A stretch of 64,000 nt of DNA from Sinorhizobium sp. 6-70 (GTDB taxonomy: Bacteria; Pseudomonadota; Alphaproteobacteria; Rhizobiales; Rhizobiaceae). The position numbers and the translations under genes were made by a program. Location of the stretch: NCBI RefSeq assembly GCF_030124375.1, contig NZ_JASKLS010000006.1, forward strand, positions 310,837 through 374,836. The letters are read 5' to 3'. Below are positions 52,645 through 63,347 of this stretch, piece by piece. A model generated the notes under the pieces. That model saw nothing but the letters and a program-made list of their open reading frames with translations. It did no database searches and was not told the DNA's origin. Each line of letters begins with the position of its first letter. The first letter of the stretch is position 1.

Positions 52645-52927
52645 GGTCTTTGCGTTCGTCTTTTCCGCGCGGATCATTCGCGCATGCGGAAGGGTTCGGT
52701 ATCTCGAAGATGACTGGGGGGCGTGAAAAACGCCGAAATCCCGGACCCGCCGGCGGTCTAGCGCGCGCGGAGGGCCGGGCCAATAATTCGCTGATCGATG
52801 ATCAATCGACGGTGCCGGGTCATGGTGGCCGGTTCTTTAAGGCGTTTTCGGCCTTTTGAAAAGGTCCGCCAACGTCGCACCGCCGAATTCTTTGGCTGAG
52901 GAATGGACAAGCGTCCTCCAGCAGCGC

Positions 52928-53911
52928 TCAGGCGAAATTGAGTCTTCGGTCGATCTCGCTCAAGGGCTGGACGCCGGAAAGGAGCAGGCGCGCCTCTTCC
53001 TCGTCGCGCTTGATCTGCGCCATCAGCGGCTCCAATCCATCGAACTTGAGTTCGTCGCGGAGGTAACCGAAGAAGGAAACGCTGCAGACTTCGCCATAAA
53101 GATCACCGGAGTAGTCGAAGACGAAGGTCTCGAGCAGAGTTTCGCCATCGCTGTCGACAGTCGGTCGGCGGCCGAAGCTTGCGACGCCGTCGTAGAGAGA
53201 TCCGTCCGCACGACGGAACCGCACGGCGTAGATACCGTTCCTGAGCTCTGCTTCCGGCGGCAACCGCATGTTGGCCGTTGGAAAGCCGAGTGCGCGCCCG
53301 AGCTTCTTGCCGCCAATTACTTCTGACTCAACGGTGTAACGGTAACCGAGGAGCCCCGCTGCGTGCGCGACGTCCCCTTCGGCGAGTAAGGAACGGATGA
53401 AGCTCGACGATATCACCGAGGCGTTTTCATCGCGGAAGGCATCGACGAGCGTGACGCCAAAACCCTCCCGTTCGCCAGCCGCCATCAGGAATGCCGGCCC
53501 GCCTTCGCGCCCCTTGCCGAAGTGGAAGTCGAAGCCGGTGACCACATGGGACGCGTGCAGCCATTCGCGCAGGATGCGGTGGATGAAATCGGACGCAGAA
53601 AGCTGGGAAAAGGTCCGGTCGAACGGATATTCGATGACGGCGCCGAAGCCCATACCTTCGAGGATGCGGGCCTTGAGCGGGGCGGGCGTCAGGCGGAAGA
53701 CCGGCGTGTCCGGCCTGAAGACGGTGCGTGGGTGCGGTTCGAAAGTCAGGACGAGCGCCGGAACGCCGCGTTTGGCGGCTTCCTCCAGCGCGCGGCTCAA
53801 TACCGACTGATGGCCACGATGAACACCGTCGAAATTGCCGATCGCGATGACGCCGCCGTGCAGGCGCTCCGGAAGCGGATCACGGGTTTCGTTGCGATGA
53901 AAAACCGTCAT
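52928..53911 (-). CDS. ribF: Bifunctional riboflavin kinase/FAD synthetase
   Basis: 327 residues. The N-terminal FMN adenylyltransferase domain begins VIAIGNFDGVHRGHQSVLSR near residue 22, with LVLTFEPHPRTVF and GFDFHFGKGREGG. The C-terminal flavokinase domain has GKKLGRALGFPTANM and RPTVDSDGETLLETFVFD. The enzyme makes FMN and FAD from riboflavin and ATP. ATG 53911 (MTVFHRNET) with GGAAG upstream is preferred over 53932, which would overlap the neighbouring gene. Confidence 0.94.
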   Translation of the reverse strand: MTVFHRNETRDPLPERLHGGVIAIGNFDGVHRGHQSVLSRALEEAAKRGVPALVLTFEPHPRTVFRPDTPVFRLTPAPLKARILEGMGFGAVIEYPFDRTFSQLSASDFIHRILREWLHASHVVTGFDFHFGKGREGGPAFLMAAGEREGFGVTLVDAFRDENASVISSSFIRSLLAEGDVAHAAGLLGYRYTVESEVIGGKKLGRALGFPTANMRLPPEAELRNGIYAVRFRRADGSLYDGVASFGRRPTVDSDGETLLETFVFDYSGDLYGEVCSVSFFGYLRDELKFDGLEPLMAQIKRDEEEARLLLSGVQPLSEIDRRLNFA

Positions 53912-53924
53912 GTCCGTCTTCCCG

Positions 53925-54773
53925 TCAGCCAAGCCGCGGCATCCACCACTTCGGCGCGGCCCCTTCCCTTTTCAGGAAGGCGGCAAGTTTCGCCTCGTCG
54001 GTGCGGCTTTCATGCATGTATTCCTGCGCATGAATTCCTGCGCTGATATAAAGCAGATCGAAGCCCGCGTCCTGCGCGCCCTTGACATCGGTCGGCATGC
54101 CGTCGCCGATCGCGATGACGCGAGACAGGTCGAATGTACCGCGCACGGCCTTTGCTTCAGCCAAGGCGGCGCGGTAGATCGCGATATAGGGCTTGCCGGC
54201 AATGCGCGCCTCGCCGCCCAGGTCCTCATAGAGCTTGGCGATGGCACCGGCGCAGGGGATCAGGCGATGCCCGCGCTCCACGACGAGGTCGGGATTGGCG
54301 CAGATGAACGGGATCTTTCGCTTGGCGAGTCCCGTCAATGTCGCGCGGTAATGTTCGGGCGTTTCGGTTTCATCGTCATAGAAGCCGGCGCAGACGATCG
54401 TCTCGGCATCCTCCGCCGCAACGATCTCGGTGCCGAGACCTTCGAGCAGAGGCAGGTCGCGCTCGGCTCCGATGAAGAAGATGCGTTTCGCGGCTGCCGA
54501 GATCAACGCCCGCGTGACGTCGCCCGATGTCACGATGCGGTCGTAGGCTTCGTCCGCAACGCCGAGGCCGCGGATCTGCACCTTGACGCCGGGATGCGGC
54601 CGCGGCGAATTGGTAATGAGGACCACAGTCAGGCCTTTTGCCCGCGCCTCTGCCAGCGCCTCGCAGGCCGAAGCGAAAGCCTGGACGCCATTGTGGAGAA
54701 CGCCCCAGACATCGCAGAGCACCACGTCGTATCGGCTGGTGATTTCCCGAAAACTGTTGATCCTTACGGCCAT
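53925..54773 (-). CDS. HAD-IIA family phosphatase
   Basis: 282 residues. Motif I is DVVLCDVWGVLHNGVQA (Asp nucleophile), motif II is VVLITNSPRPHPGVK, and the C-terminal motif is VIAIGDGMPTDVKGAQDAG. This matches the TIGR01459-type HAD-IIA group of alphaproteobacteria, which is close to NagD. Substrate unknown. ATG 54773 (MAVRINSF) has GAAG upstream and is preferred over 54788. It is directly upstream of ribF, with 13 bases between. Confidence 0.86.
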   Translation of the reverse strand: MAVRINSFREITSRYDVVLCDVWGVLHNGVQAFASACEALAEARAKGLTVVLITNSPRPHPGVKVQIRGLGVADEAYDRIVTSGDVTRALISAAAKRIFFIGAERDLPLLEGLGTEIVAAEDAETIVCAGFYDDETETPEHYRATLTGLAKRKIPFICANPDLVVERGHRLIPCAGAIAKLYEDLGGEARIAGKPYIAIYRAALAEAKAVRGTFDLSRVIAIGDGMPTDVKGAQDAGFDLLYISAGIHAQEYMHESRTDEAKLAAFLKREGAAPKWWMPRLG

Positions 54774-54895
54774 ATCGGCTTCCCGCAAACTCGGCTTCTC
54801 GGCTCACATCGCAAGGAAGGGCAAAGAATACAAGTCTCGCGTTCAGAAAAACGCGGCGCTTCCCAAGAATTCAGCCGCACAATATGGCCGCGAAG

Positions 54896-56257
54896 TTAGA
54901 AAGACCTGAGGAGCCAGCCGGCAGCGGCGCAGATAGCCAAGGTCTGGAAAATGCCGCGCTTCCACCACAACAGCAAGGCGGCAGCGGCGATCGTCAGACC
55001 GAGCGCGAAAGGATCAAGGGTCGTCCAGGTCGGATAGGGGATCGCGAGAGGCCCACGGTCGAGTCGCCAGACTTCACCAAAGAGAACGTGAAGGCCGAAC
55101 CAGACGGCGAGGTTCAGGATGACGCCGGCAACCGCCGCGGAAATCGCCGACAAGGCACCGGAGAGCGCTGCATTGGCGCGCAGTCGCTCGATATAGGGCG
55201 CACCGAGGAAGATCCAGAGGAAGCAGGGAACGAACGTCACCCATGTCGCGAGCGCCGCACCGAGCAGGCCGGACGTTAGCGCATCCACACCGATCGGTGC
55301 CCGATAGGCGCCCATGAAACCGACGAAGCTCAGTACGAGCACGAGCGGACCTGGCGTCGTCTCGGCAAGCGCCAGTCCATCGAGCATCTCACCCGGCTTC
55401 AGCCAATGATAGGTCTCGACCGCCTGTTGCGCGACGTAGGACAAGACTGCATAGGCGCCGCCGAAGGTGACGACCGCCATCTGCGAGAAGAACAAGCCGA
55501 TGTCGGTATAAACATTCGCCCCATCCAACAAAACCGAGATCACGACGAAGGGCGCGACCCAGAGGCTGCCCCAGACGACAATGACCGTCACCGCCCTGCG
55601 CCAGGAGGGCTTGGCCTCGGCAAAGTCCGCGCCGATGACGGACGGCAGATCGGGCGTTTTTGCGCCCTTCGCGCGATCGGCGCGCAAGGACGGAGCGTGG
55701 CGGCTGACGAGATAGCCAATCAGTCCGGCGGTGATAACGACCAATGGAAATGGCAGGCTAAAGGCAAAGAGGGCCAAAAAGGCCAGTACCGCCAACGACC
55801 GGTCAAAGCCCGTTTTGAGTGCCCTCCGGCCGAGCCGAACCAGGGCTTCAATCACGATCGCGAGCACGGCCGCCTTCAGGCCATAAAAGAGGCTGACCAG
55901 CCAATCCGTTTGCTGGAATAGTGCATAGGCAGAAGAGAGCGCAAGAATAACGAAAAAGCCCGGGATCACGAAAAGCGTGCCTGCGACCACGCCGCCGCGT
56001 GTGCCATGCAGCAGCCAGCCGACATAGGTCGCGAGTTGCTGTGCCTCGGGACCCGGCAGCAGCATGCAGTAGTTCAGGGCGTGCAGGAAACGGCTTTCCG
56101 ATATCCAGCGGCGCTCCTCAACCAGTTCGCGATGCATCAGAGCGATCTGTCCTGCCGGCCCGCCGAAGCTCAACAGTCCGATCTTGGCCCAGACCTTCGC
56201 CGCCTCGGCAAAGGAAGGGTGGGCGGGCACGCGGCCCGCCGACATTTTTTCGTTCAC
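54896..56257 (-). CDS. chrA: Chromate efflux transporter ChrA
   Basis: 453 residues of the long-chain CHR type with two homologous CHR domains. The first has LLSFGGPAGQIALMH and GPEAQQLATYVGWLLHG; the second has VVTFGGAYAVLSYVAQQAV and TPGPLVLVLSFVGFMGA. About 10-12 membrane helices. It extrudes chromate from the cytoplasm. The likely start is GTG 56257, which overlaps the chrB stop as GTGA, with GGAAGC upstream; ATG 56245 is an alternative. It is cotranscribed with chrB. Confidence 0.93.
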   Translation of the reverse strand: MNEKMSAGRVPAHPSFAEAAKVWAKIGLLSFGGPAGQIALMHRELVEERRWISESRFLHALNYCMLLPGPEAQQLATYVGWLLHGTRGGVVAGTLFVIPGFFVILALSSAYALFQQTDWLVSLFYGLKAAVLAIVIEALVRLGRRALKTGFDRSLAVLAFLALFAFSLPFPLVVITAGLIGYLVSRHAPSLRADRAKGAKTPDLPSVIGADFAEAKPSWRRAVTVIVVWGSLWVAPFVVISVLLDGANVYTDIGLFFSQMAVVTFGGAYAVLSYVAQQAVETYHWLKPGEMLDGLALAETTPGPLVLVLSFVGFMGAYRAPIGVDALTSGLLGAALATWVTFVPCFLWIFLGAPYIERLRANAALSGALSAISAAVAGVILNLAVWFGLHVLFGEVWRLDRGPLAIPYPTWTTLDPFALGLTIAAAALLLWWKRGIFQTLAICAAAGWLLRSF

Positions 56258-57081
56258 GTCCGCTTCCCCTTGCCGCCGTGCGAGACCCAATCATGCTTCT
56301 CCTGGGTGGCGTCGCGCGCCCAGCGGTAAAGCGCATCGTAAAGCGTCATGCCCGCTTCAAGCTGCTCGAGGTCGTCGGAATACATCCGGGAAAGTCCCAG
56401 CGAGACAGCCAGAAGGCCTGCCGCTTCCGGTTCGAGATCGTGTCTGTCGGTATCGGCTCCCCGCACGATCCGCGCGACATGTTCAAGGGCTGGAAAGGAA
56501 AGGCGGAACTCCTTGACCATGGTATCGAAGGTACAGTCCTCGCCGCGATGGCTCCAGAATACCCCTTCGATATCGAAGGGCGTCGCGCCGAAACGCTCGC
56601 CCACCGCCTCGACTTCGGCCGCCGTGACGTAGAGAAAGGTGGCACGTGGGTCGACGAAACGGCGGATCAGCCACGGACAGGCGATGCGATCGATCTTCGG
56701 CCGGGATCGCGTGACCCATAGGGAGCCGCCAGACGGATCGGCGTTCGGCAGGATCGCGACCGGAACGCGGGGCAACTCCGCCTCGCGCCAGGCATCGATG
56801 CCGCCTTCCAGTATCTCGGCCATGGCGCCTGCGTGTCTCAGCCAGGCCGCAACACCCTCGCTGAGTTTGCCGCCGTGCCGACAGAGCGCGACGACGTTTT
56901 GTCCGCGATAGAGCTCAGCCCATTGCTGAACCCCGGCATGGGCGCGATGGAAGGAGCCGGGCACGAGATCTGGATCGGCGGCGAAGTCGTCGTCGTCACG
57001 CACATCGATGATCACCGGGGCCTTCGCGGTTCCGAGGATTCTGACTAATTTTTCCGAGGAAATGGAATTGAACGAGGCCAT
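56254..57081 (-). CDS. chrB: Chromate-resistance protein ChrB with N-terminal rhodanese domain
   Basis: 275 residues. A rhodanese-like domain (residues 1-110: VIIDVRDDDDF; Cys67 in VALCRHGGKLSEG) is joined to a ChrB C-terminal domain (about 120-265: RSRPKIDRIACPWLIRRFVD; FDIEGVFWSHRGEDCTFDTM). ChrB proteins regulate or assist chromate resistance. The fusion suggests handling of a thiol intermediate; Cys67 is the candidate sulfur carrier. It is divergent from groES with a gap of about 270 bases that holds the RpoH promoter and CIRCE element. Confidence 0.92.
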   Translation of the reverse strand: MASFNSISSEKLVRILGTAKAPVIIDVRDDDDFAADPDLVPGSFHRAHAGVQQWAELYRGQNVVALCRHGGKLSEGVAAWLRHAGAMAEILEGGIDAWREAELPRVPVAILPNADPSGGSLWVTRSRPKIDRIACPWLIRRFVDPRATFLYVTAAEVEAVGERFGATPFDIEGVFWSHRGEDCTFDTMVKEFRLSFPALEHVARIVRGADTDRHDLEPEAAGLLAVSLGLSRMYSDDLEQLEAGMTLYDALYRWARDATQEKHDWVSHGGKGKRT

Positions 57082-57228
57082 TGTTTACGTCCTTTAGATG
57101 GTTGCTATTGGACGCGAAATTCCGGCATGGCGCCTCGTGGGGCATTCGCTCACCCCATGTGATTGTTAAACAAAAAAGCCCGCCGGCTGTCAACGATCGC
57201 GAAGTAGCAAAAAATCTCTCGGCCGATC

Positions 57229-57257
57229 CTTGACTCGTTCAGCGCACGGTCCTATTT
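57229..57257 (+). promoter_or_regulatory. RpoH-type heat-shock promoter of groESL
   Basis: CTTGAC, 16 bases, CCTATTT on the plus strand. It fits the alphaproteobacterial sigma-32 pattern (CTTGAA-N15/16-CCTATAT). The CIRCE operator follows 8 bases downstream. Confidence 0.68.
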
Positions 57258-57265
57258 CGGCGACG

Positions 57266-57292
57266 CTGGCACTCGTGAGCCATGAGTGCTAA
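57266..57292. promoter_or_regulatory. CIRCE operator (HrcA site)
   Basis: CTGGCACTC-N9-GAGTGCTAA. The right arm is perfect and the left differs from TTAGCACTC at positions 1 and 3. It lies about 58 bases upstream of groES, which indicates repression by HrcA. Confidence 0.9.
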
Positions 57293-57349
57293 CACCATCC
57301 ACCGGATCGATGAACGATCCGCAATGTCATTTGATCGAGGGATTAGACA

Positions 57350-57646
57350 ATGGCAAGCACCAACTTCCGTCCGCTGCACGACCGCGTTGTCGTCCGCCGC
57401 GTCGAGTCTGAGGAAAAGACCAAGGGCGGCATCATCATTCCGGACACCGCAAAGGAAAAGCCGCAAGAAGGCGAAATCGTGGCGGTCGGTTCGGGCGCCC
57501 GTGACGAAAGCGGCAAGGTTGTTCCGCTCGATGTCAAGGCTGGCGACCGCGTCCTGTTCGGCAAGTGGTCCGGCACCGAAGTCAAGATCAACGGCGAAGA
57601 CCTTCTGATCATGAAGGAAGCCGACATCATGGGCATCATCGGCTGA
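57350..57646 (+). CDS. groES: Co-chaperonin GroES
   Basis: 98 residues. It starts [19 protein letters not shown]; the mobile loop is [20 protein letters not shown], the roof region follows, and the end is [14 protein letters not shown]. It caps the GroEL ring during folding. GAGGGATTAGAC precedes the ATG. It is the first gene of the groESL operon, controlled by the RpoH-like promoter and CIRCE. Confidence 0.98.
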   Translation: MASTNFRPLHDRVVVRRVESEEKTKGGIIIPDTAKEKPQEGEIVAVGSGARDESGKVVPLDVKAGDRVLFGKWSGTEVKINGEDLLIMKEADIMGIIG

Positions 57647-57673
57647 TCGGCCGGCACCCTCCAACTTCCGTAA

Positions 57674-59359
<1,686 letters not shown>

Positions 59360-59425
59360 TAAGGCGCAAGCCTTGTCATGGCGATGTTGAAGGCATCGCC
59401 GATCCATTCCGATACCGGAACTGAG

Positions 59426-59455
59426 AGGGTGGCTTTCGAGCCGCCCTTTTTGCTT
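59426..59455 (+). terminator. Rho-independent terminator of groESL
   Basis: AGGGTGGCT-TTCG-AGCCGCCCT followed by TTTTTGC. Nine base pairs including one G-U, a UUCG loop, and a U-tract. It lies about 65 bases after the groEL stop. Confidence 0.9.
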
Positions 59456-59533
59456 TTTGTCAAACCATGCGACCGACCCCGGAACAAGGGCGCACGCAAA
59501 GGTAAGCGCCGCCCAAAACGGTGCAAAAATCCG

Positions 59534-59561
59534 TTGAAGTTGGGAAAAAACGAACTATAAC
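59534..59561 (+). promoter_or_regulatory. Possible sigma-70-like promoter
   Basis: TTGAAG, 16 bases, TATAAC on the plus strand, in the gap between groEL and the PAS-like gene. The -35 is weak and the spacer short; treat as a candidate. Confidence 0.35.
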
Positions 59562-59819
59562 AGCGCCGCAAGTGAACGCGAGATTCACGCGAGATCGGAA
59601 AGCAGGCACAAATTGAGCGCATTTGCTCGATGTTTGATGTGTCCGCTTGTGTGTCCGGATCTCGCAGAGAACATCATCACCAAATGCTTATAGATATTTG
59701 ATCGCAACATAAGCCGACCTTCTTGCGAAATGACTTCGCTCGGCGGGCTGTCATTTTTGCGAAGGCGTCTGTGCGGTTTCAGGCATGGACGGTTCGCCGT
59801 ACCTATTCTGGAGCAAGCC

Positions 59820-60248
59820 GTGTTTAAGATTGCAAGAACAAACTCCCTATCCTCCGGCGTTCACGGCCTGCCGCATCAGGAAATACCTGCACAGTTCTGC
59901 GTTTCCGAGGGCTGGTCCGGCGATCTCACCACAGGCCTTTTCGTCCTCGGCGACAGGGCCGCAGCGATTCACGGCTTGCGTGAGAACGAGTGCGGATTGC
60001 TCAATTTCGTCCGCTGTTACGATCCGGCCGATCGCAATCACGTGCTCGAGCTTTTCGAGCAGGCGGCCACCACCTCCTCGACCTTCTGCTTTTCCACGAC
60101 GATCATCCTCGAAACGGGGCAAAGGCAGCCACTCTTCTGCATCGGCGAGTCGTCTGGCCTCGAAGAGCGCTATTCAGGCTCGATGCTGGGTGTCTTCTTC
60201 TTCCCGCGCTTTCTGATCGAGGGTGCGCAGGCGATGCTGAGGCAATGA
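59820..60248 (+). CDS. Small PAS-like protein of unknown function
   Basis: 142 residues from GTG 59820, which has GGAG 6 bases upstream; the frame also opens at ATG 59730. It begins FKIARTNSLSSGVHGLPHQE. The core contains LFVLGDRAAAIHGLRENE, CGLLNFVRCYDPADRNHVLE and TIILETGQRQPLFCIGESSG, a helix and strand pattern resembling a PAS fold. It has no output domain. It lies after groEL and before a PAS-GGDEF-EAL gene on the opposite strand. Unrecognised; it could be a PAS sensor that acts in trans. Confidence 0.6.
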   Translation: MFKIARTNSLSSGVHGLPHQEIPAQFCVSEGWSGDLTTGLFVLGDRAAAIHGLRENECGLLNFVRCYDPADRNHVLELFEQAATTSSTFCFSTTIILETGQRQPLFCIGESSGLEERYSGSMLGVFFFPRFLIEGAQAMLRQ

Positions 60249-60312
60249 CGGCGGAGAGCCCAGTCGCCGCGGGTGGGCTTCACTGTTCATCGGCTGACGC
60301 GCTTCGACCGCG

Positions 60313-63111
60313 TCAAGCGACGGCGGCTTGTACACGGGTGCCCGCGACTGCGGCGATCGGTGCTGGCCGCCCGAGCAGGTAGCCCTGTGCCTCGTCACAA
60401 CCCTCCGCTTGAAGGATGTCGAGCTGTTTTTGCGTTTCGACGCCTTCCGCGAGGACTGGAACGGAAAGGCTTTGTCCGAGGGCGAGGATGGCCCGGACAA
60501 TCGCCTTGGCCTGGGGGCTGCCTTCGACCTCCCACATGAAGCTCTTGTCGAGCTTGATCTTGTCGAAGGGGAACGACCGCAATGTCTCGAGCGACGAGTA
60601 ACCGGTGCCGAAATCATCGATGGCGATGGTGACGCCGAGTTCCTTGATCTGGCGAAGCGTCAGCAGCGCGCGCTCCTTGTCGTCGATGATGGTGGACTCG
60701 GTGATTTCCAGTTCGAGCCGCTTCGGGCTGAGCCCGGTTTCCACGAGCACCTGCTCGACGAGGCTGACGATGTCGCCATTGGCCAACTGCACCGGCGAGA
60801 TATTGACGGCAATCTTATGTTGGCTGTCCCATCCGGCCGCCTCGCGGCAGGCCTCGCGCAGGACCCATTCGCCGATCGGCAGGATCGCCCCGCATTCTTC
60901 GGCCAGCGGGATGAATTCGTTCGGCGGGACCATGCCGCGTTCGGGGTGGAGCCAGCGCAGCAGCACTTCATAGCCGGTGACATCGCCGGTCATCACCGAT
61001 TTCTGCACCTGATAGTGAAGTGCCAGTTGCCTCTTCTCCACGGCATCCCAGAGATCGTTGGCGAGGGCCCGGCGCTTGCGCGCCGCCTCGTCCATCGAGA
61101 CCTCGTAGAAGCAGACCGCCTGGTTCAGTGCCGCCTTGGCGCGATACATGGCTAGATCGGCATTGTTGATCAGCGTGTCGGCGGTTTCGGCGTCCTGGGG
61201 ATAGATCGCGACGCCCATGCTGCCGCCGGATTTCAGCTCGAAATCGCCGAAGCGCATTTCCTCATGCAGGCAATTTTCAATGCGCCGCAGGAAGTCATGG
61301 AGTTCAGCAAGTTCCTCGAAACGCTTCACCGCCGCAAATTCGTCGCCGCCGAAACGAGCAACGAACTCACCCTCCTGAAGAAGCGCTTTCATCCGCTGCG
61401 CGATCGTAACCAGCACGAAGTCGCCCGCAGCGTGTCCGTGCAAATCGTTGACTTCCTTGAACTTGTTCAGGTCCAGGCCGATGACGGCCACTTTGCGCGA
61501 GAACCAGGCAGCGGCATCGAGCTCCTCCTCCAGATAGCTGTTGAACTGCAGCCGATTGGGTAGCCCCGTCAGGCTGTCATGTCGGGCGAGGAACGAAATC
61601 TGCTCTTCGGAGTCCAGTCGCTCGGTGATGTCCTCATAGGTGGAAACCCAGCCTCCGTCCGGCAACATGCGGTGTTTCGTCAGGATCGAACGCCCGTTCG
61701 GCAGCTTCTCGACAAGATCGGCTCCACCCGTGCCGACAATGTCGATGCGGTGTTTCTGATAGGCCGCGTCAGCCTTGGCCTTGGCGACCGCGGGGTCGGG
61801 ATAGGCGCGAGCAAACGCCCGATCGAGAATTTCCCGGAATGTCAGTCCCTTGCCGGCCATCGATGCGGAGAGATTGAAGATCTCGAGGCAGCGCCCGTTC
61901 GAAATCAGCAGGCGGTCGGCCTTGTCGAACAGGCATATGCCCTGAGTCATGTTCTCCAACGCGATGTCGAGATTCTTGCTGACCTCGGCGATCCGATCGG
62001 CGTTCGCCTTTTCCTTGGAGATGTCCTTGGCAATCTTGATGAAGCCGGCGTGGCGTCCGGCTTCATCAACGATCGGTTCGATCACCACATGCGCCCAGAA
62101 GCGCGTGCCATCCTTGCGATAGCGCCAGCCTTCCGCCTCGTATTTTCCGTCGAATAGTGCGAGGCGCAGCGCCTGCTGCGGCAGCTTCGCCTCCCGTTCG
62201 TCCGGTGCGTAGAAGCAGGCAAAATTCGTGCCGATGATCTCCTCAGCCGTGTACCCCTTGTTCGCCTCAGCGCCGGCGTTCCAACTGGTCACGCGGCCAT
62301 CAATGTCGAGCATGCAGATCGCGTAGTCCTTGACGCTTCGGACAAAGCGGGAAAACTCCTTCTCCGAGGCGGCGGCAAGAATTTCCGCCTGGCGGGCGAA
62401 ACCGGCGGCAATCAGAACGATCGACAGCAGGAAGAATGCCGTTCCCGCAATGACGAAGGCCAGAAGATGCGGCCGCATCATGCCAGCGCCCGCCTCGGCC
62501 ACCGGGCCGGTTTCAATCGTCACCGCGCCCATCGCCGTAAAATGCAGCACCACGATGCCGAGCGTCATTGCAACTGTCGCAAGCAGCTTGGCCCGCTGCG
62601 GTTGCTCGCTACGGGAGACCGCAAAAAGCGCTGCGACATCGAACAGCGATCCGGCAAGGATCGCAAGGACGACGAGCGCCGCGTCCCAGCGGATGGCCCC
62701 GGAGACGTCGAGCGCCGCCATGCCGAGAAAATGCATCGAGGCGACGCCGGCGCCAAGTACCACGCCGCCGAGCAGCCGGCCAGCCCGTCCCGCCAGATAG
62801 GTCGCGATGCCGAGGGCCGATGTCGTCAGGACGATTGCCGCCGCCAGCGACAGAGTCGTGAGGTTCACCCGATAGCCGACCACAACACCCGGATCATAGG
62901 CAATCATGGCGATGAAGTGGGTCGCCCAGATCCCGAAACCACTGGCGATACCTGCGGCTGCGATCCAAGTCGCTCGCGGCCAGCCATCCGCCGTGCGCGC
63001 TCGCTGAAGCAAAGTGACAGCGCCTAAACTGGACAGAAAGCAAATCAACGCCGCCAATAAAACCAGTCGCCAATCGTGTTCGACCACGAGGCATGTCAGG
63101 ATCTTGAACAT
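60313..63111 (-). CDS. MHYT-PAS-GGDEF-EAL membrane protein
   Basis: 932 residues from ATG 63111. The N-terminal MHYT sensor has about seven membrane helices with repeated His-containing motifs (ATHFIAM, SMHFLGM, VLHFTAM), followed by PAS domains (about 255-480: YAICMLDIDGRVTSWNAGAE; GKYEAEGWRYRKDGTRFWAH), a GGDEF domain with VARFGGDEFAAV intact, and an EAL domain with GYEVLLRW (EVL instead of EAL), NISPVQLAN, LELEITEST, DDFGTGYSSL and GCDEAQGYLLG. It may both make and degrade c-di-GMP. MHYT domains are thought to sense diatomic gases or copper. Confidence 0.88.
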   Translation of the reverse strand: MFKILTCLVVEHDWRLVLLAALICFLSSLGAVTLLQRARTADGWPRATWIAAAGIASGFGIWATHFIAMIAYDPGVVVGYRVNLTTLSLAAAIVLTTSALGIATYLAGRAGRLLGGVVLGAGVASMHFLGMAALDVSGAIRWDAALVVLAILAGSLFDVAALFAVSRSEQPQRAKLLATVAMTLGIVVLHFTAMGAVTIETGPVAEAGAGMMRPHLLAFVIAGTAFFLLSIVLIAAGFARQAEILAAASEKEFSRFVRSVKDYAICMLDIDGRVTSWNAGAEANKGYTAEEIIGTNFACFYAPDEREAKLPQQALRLALFDGKYEAEGWRYRKDGTRFWAHVVIEPIVDEAGRHAGFIKIAKDISKEKANADRIAEVSKNLDIALENMTQGICLFDKADRLLISNGRCLEIFNLSASMAGKGLTFREILDRAFARAYPDPAVAKAKADAAYQKHRIDIVGTGGADLVEKLPNGRSILTKHRMLPDGGWVSTYEDITERLDSEEQISFLARHDSLTGLPNRLQFNSYLEEELDAAAWFSRKVAVIGLDLNKFKEVNDLHGHAAGDFVLVTIAQRMKALLQEGEFVARFGGDEFAAVKRFEELAELHDFLRRIENCLHEEMRFGDFELKSGGSMGVAIYPQDAETADTLINNADLAMYRAKAALNQAVCFYEVSMDEAARKRRALANDLWDAVEKRQLALHYQVQKSVMTGDVTGYEVLLRWLHPERGMVPPNEFIPLAEECGAILPIGEWVLREACREAAGWDSQHKIAVNISPVQLANGDIVSLVEQVLVETGLSPKRLELEITESTIIDDKERALLTLRQIKELGVTIAIDDFGTGYSSLETLRSFPFDKIKLDKSFMWEVEGSPQAKAIVRAILALGQSLSVPVLAEGVETQKQLDILQAEGCDEAQGYLLGRPAPIAAVAGTRVQAAVA

Positions 63112-63282
63112 CACAGAGCGCCCAAATAAGCATTGCACGGATGCAGGGTCAGCTGCTCCGGTTCGCCATCTGTTGACGTTTTCCCGTTTAAGGAAGCGTG
63201 AAGATCGGCCGAAGAGCGCCGTTGCGAAACGGAACGATGCGTTCTTCGTTAACGGTTTCCAAATTCCGAGCGATGTCGCCGG

Positions 63283-63324
63283 CTAAAGCGCGTCGTTCAA
63301 TCGGACTGATGCGACGCGCTTTAG
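63283..63324. repeat. 13-bp inverted repeat after the ferredoxin reductase start region
   Basis: CTAAAGCGCGTCG and CGACGCGCTTTAG with a 16-base loop. The loop TTCAATCGGACTGA resembles the centre of the RIME1 GC palindrome (CAATCGGAC), suggesting a related short repeat. It could terminate the minus-strand reductase gene (stop at 63348), but no T-tract follows. Confidence 0.55.
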
Positions 63325-63347
63325 GTCATTGCTTCATGCAACATGCA

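Larger units (their letters stand above)
59360..59819. other. Intergenic region after groEL
   Basis: Contains the groEL terminator, a sigma-70-like TTGAAG-N16-TATAAC pair at 59534-59561 that could start a leader or small RNA, and then about 260 bases with short inverted repeats but no recognised RNA or gene. The start of the next gene is uncertain (ATG 59730 or GTG 59820). Confidence 0.5.

Noticed and set aside
50470..52713. 747-residue open frame on the plus strand opposite ileS
   Set aside because: ileS has HIGH and KMSKS motifs; the antisense frame has no motif and no ribosome site.
57170..57190. Possible terminator AGCCGGCGGGCT with T residues on the minus strand, upstream of chrB
   Set aside because: The stem is only four base pairs and there is no minus-strand gene upstream of it; treated as noise.
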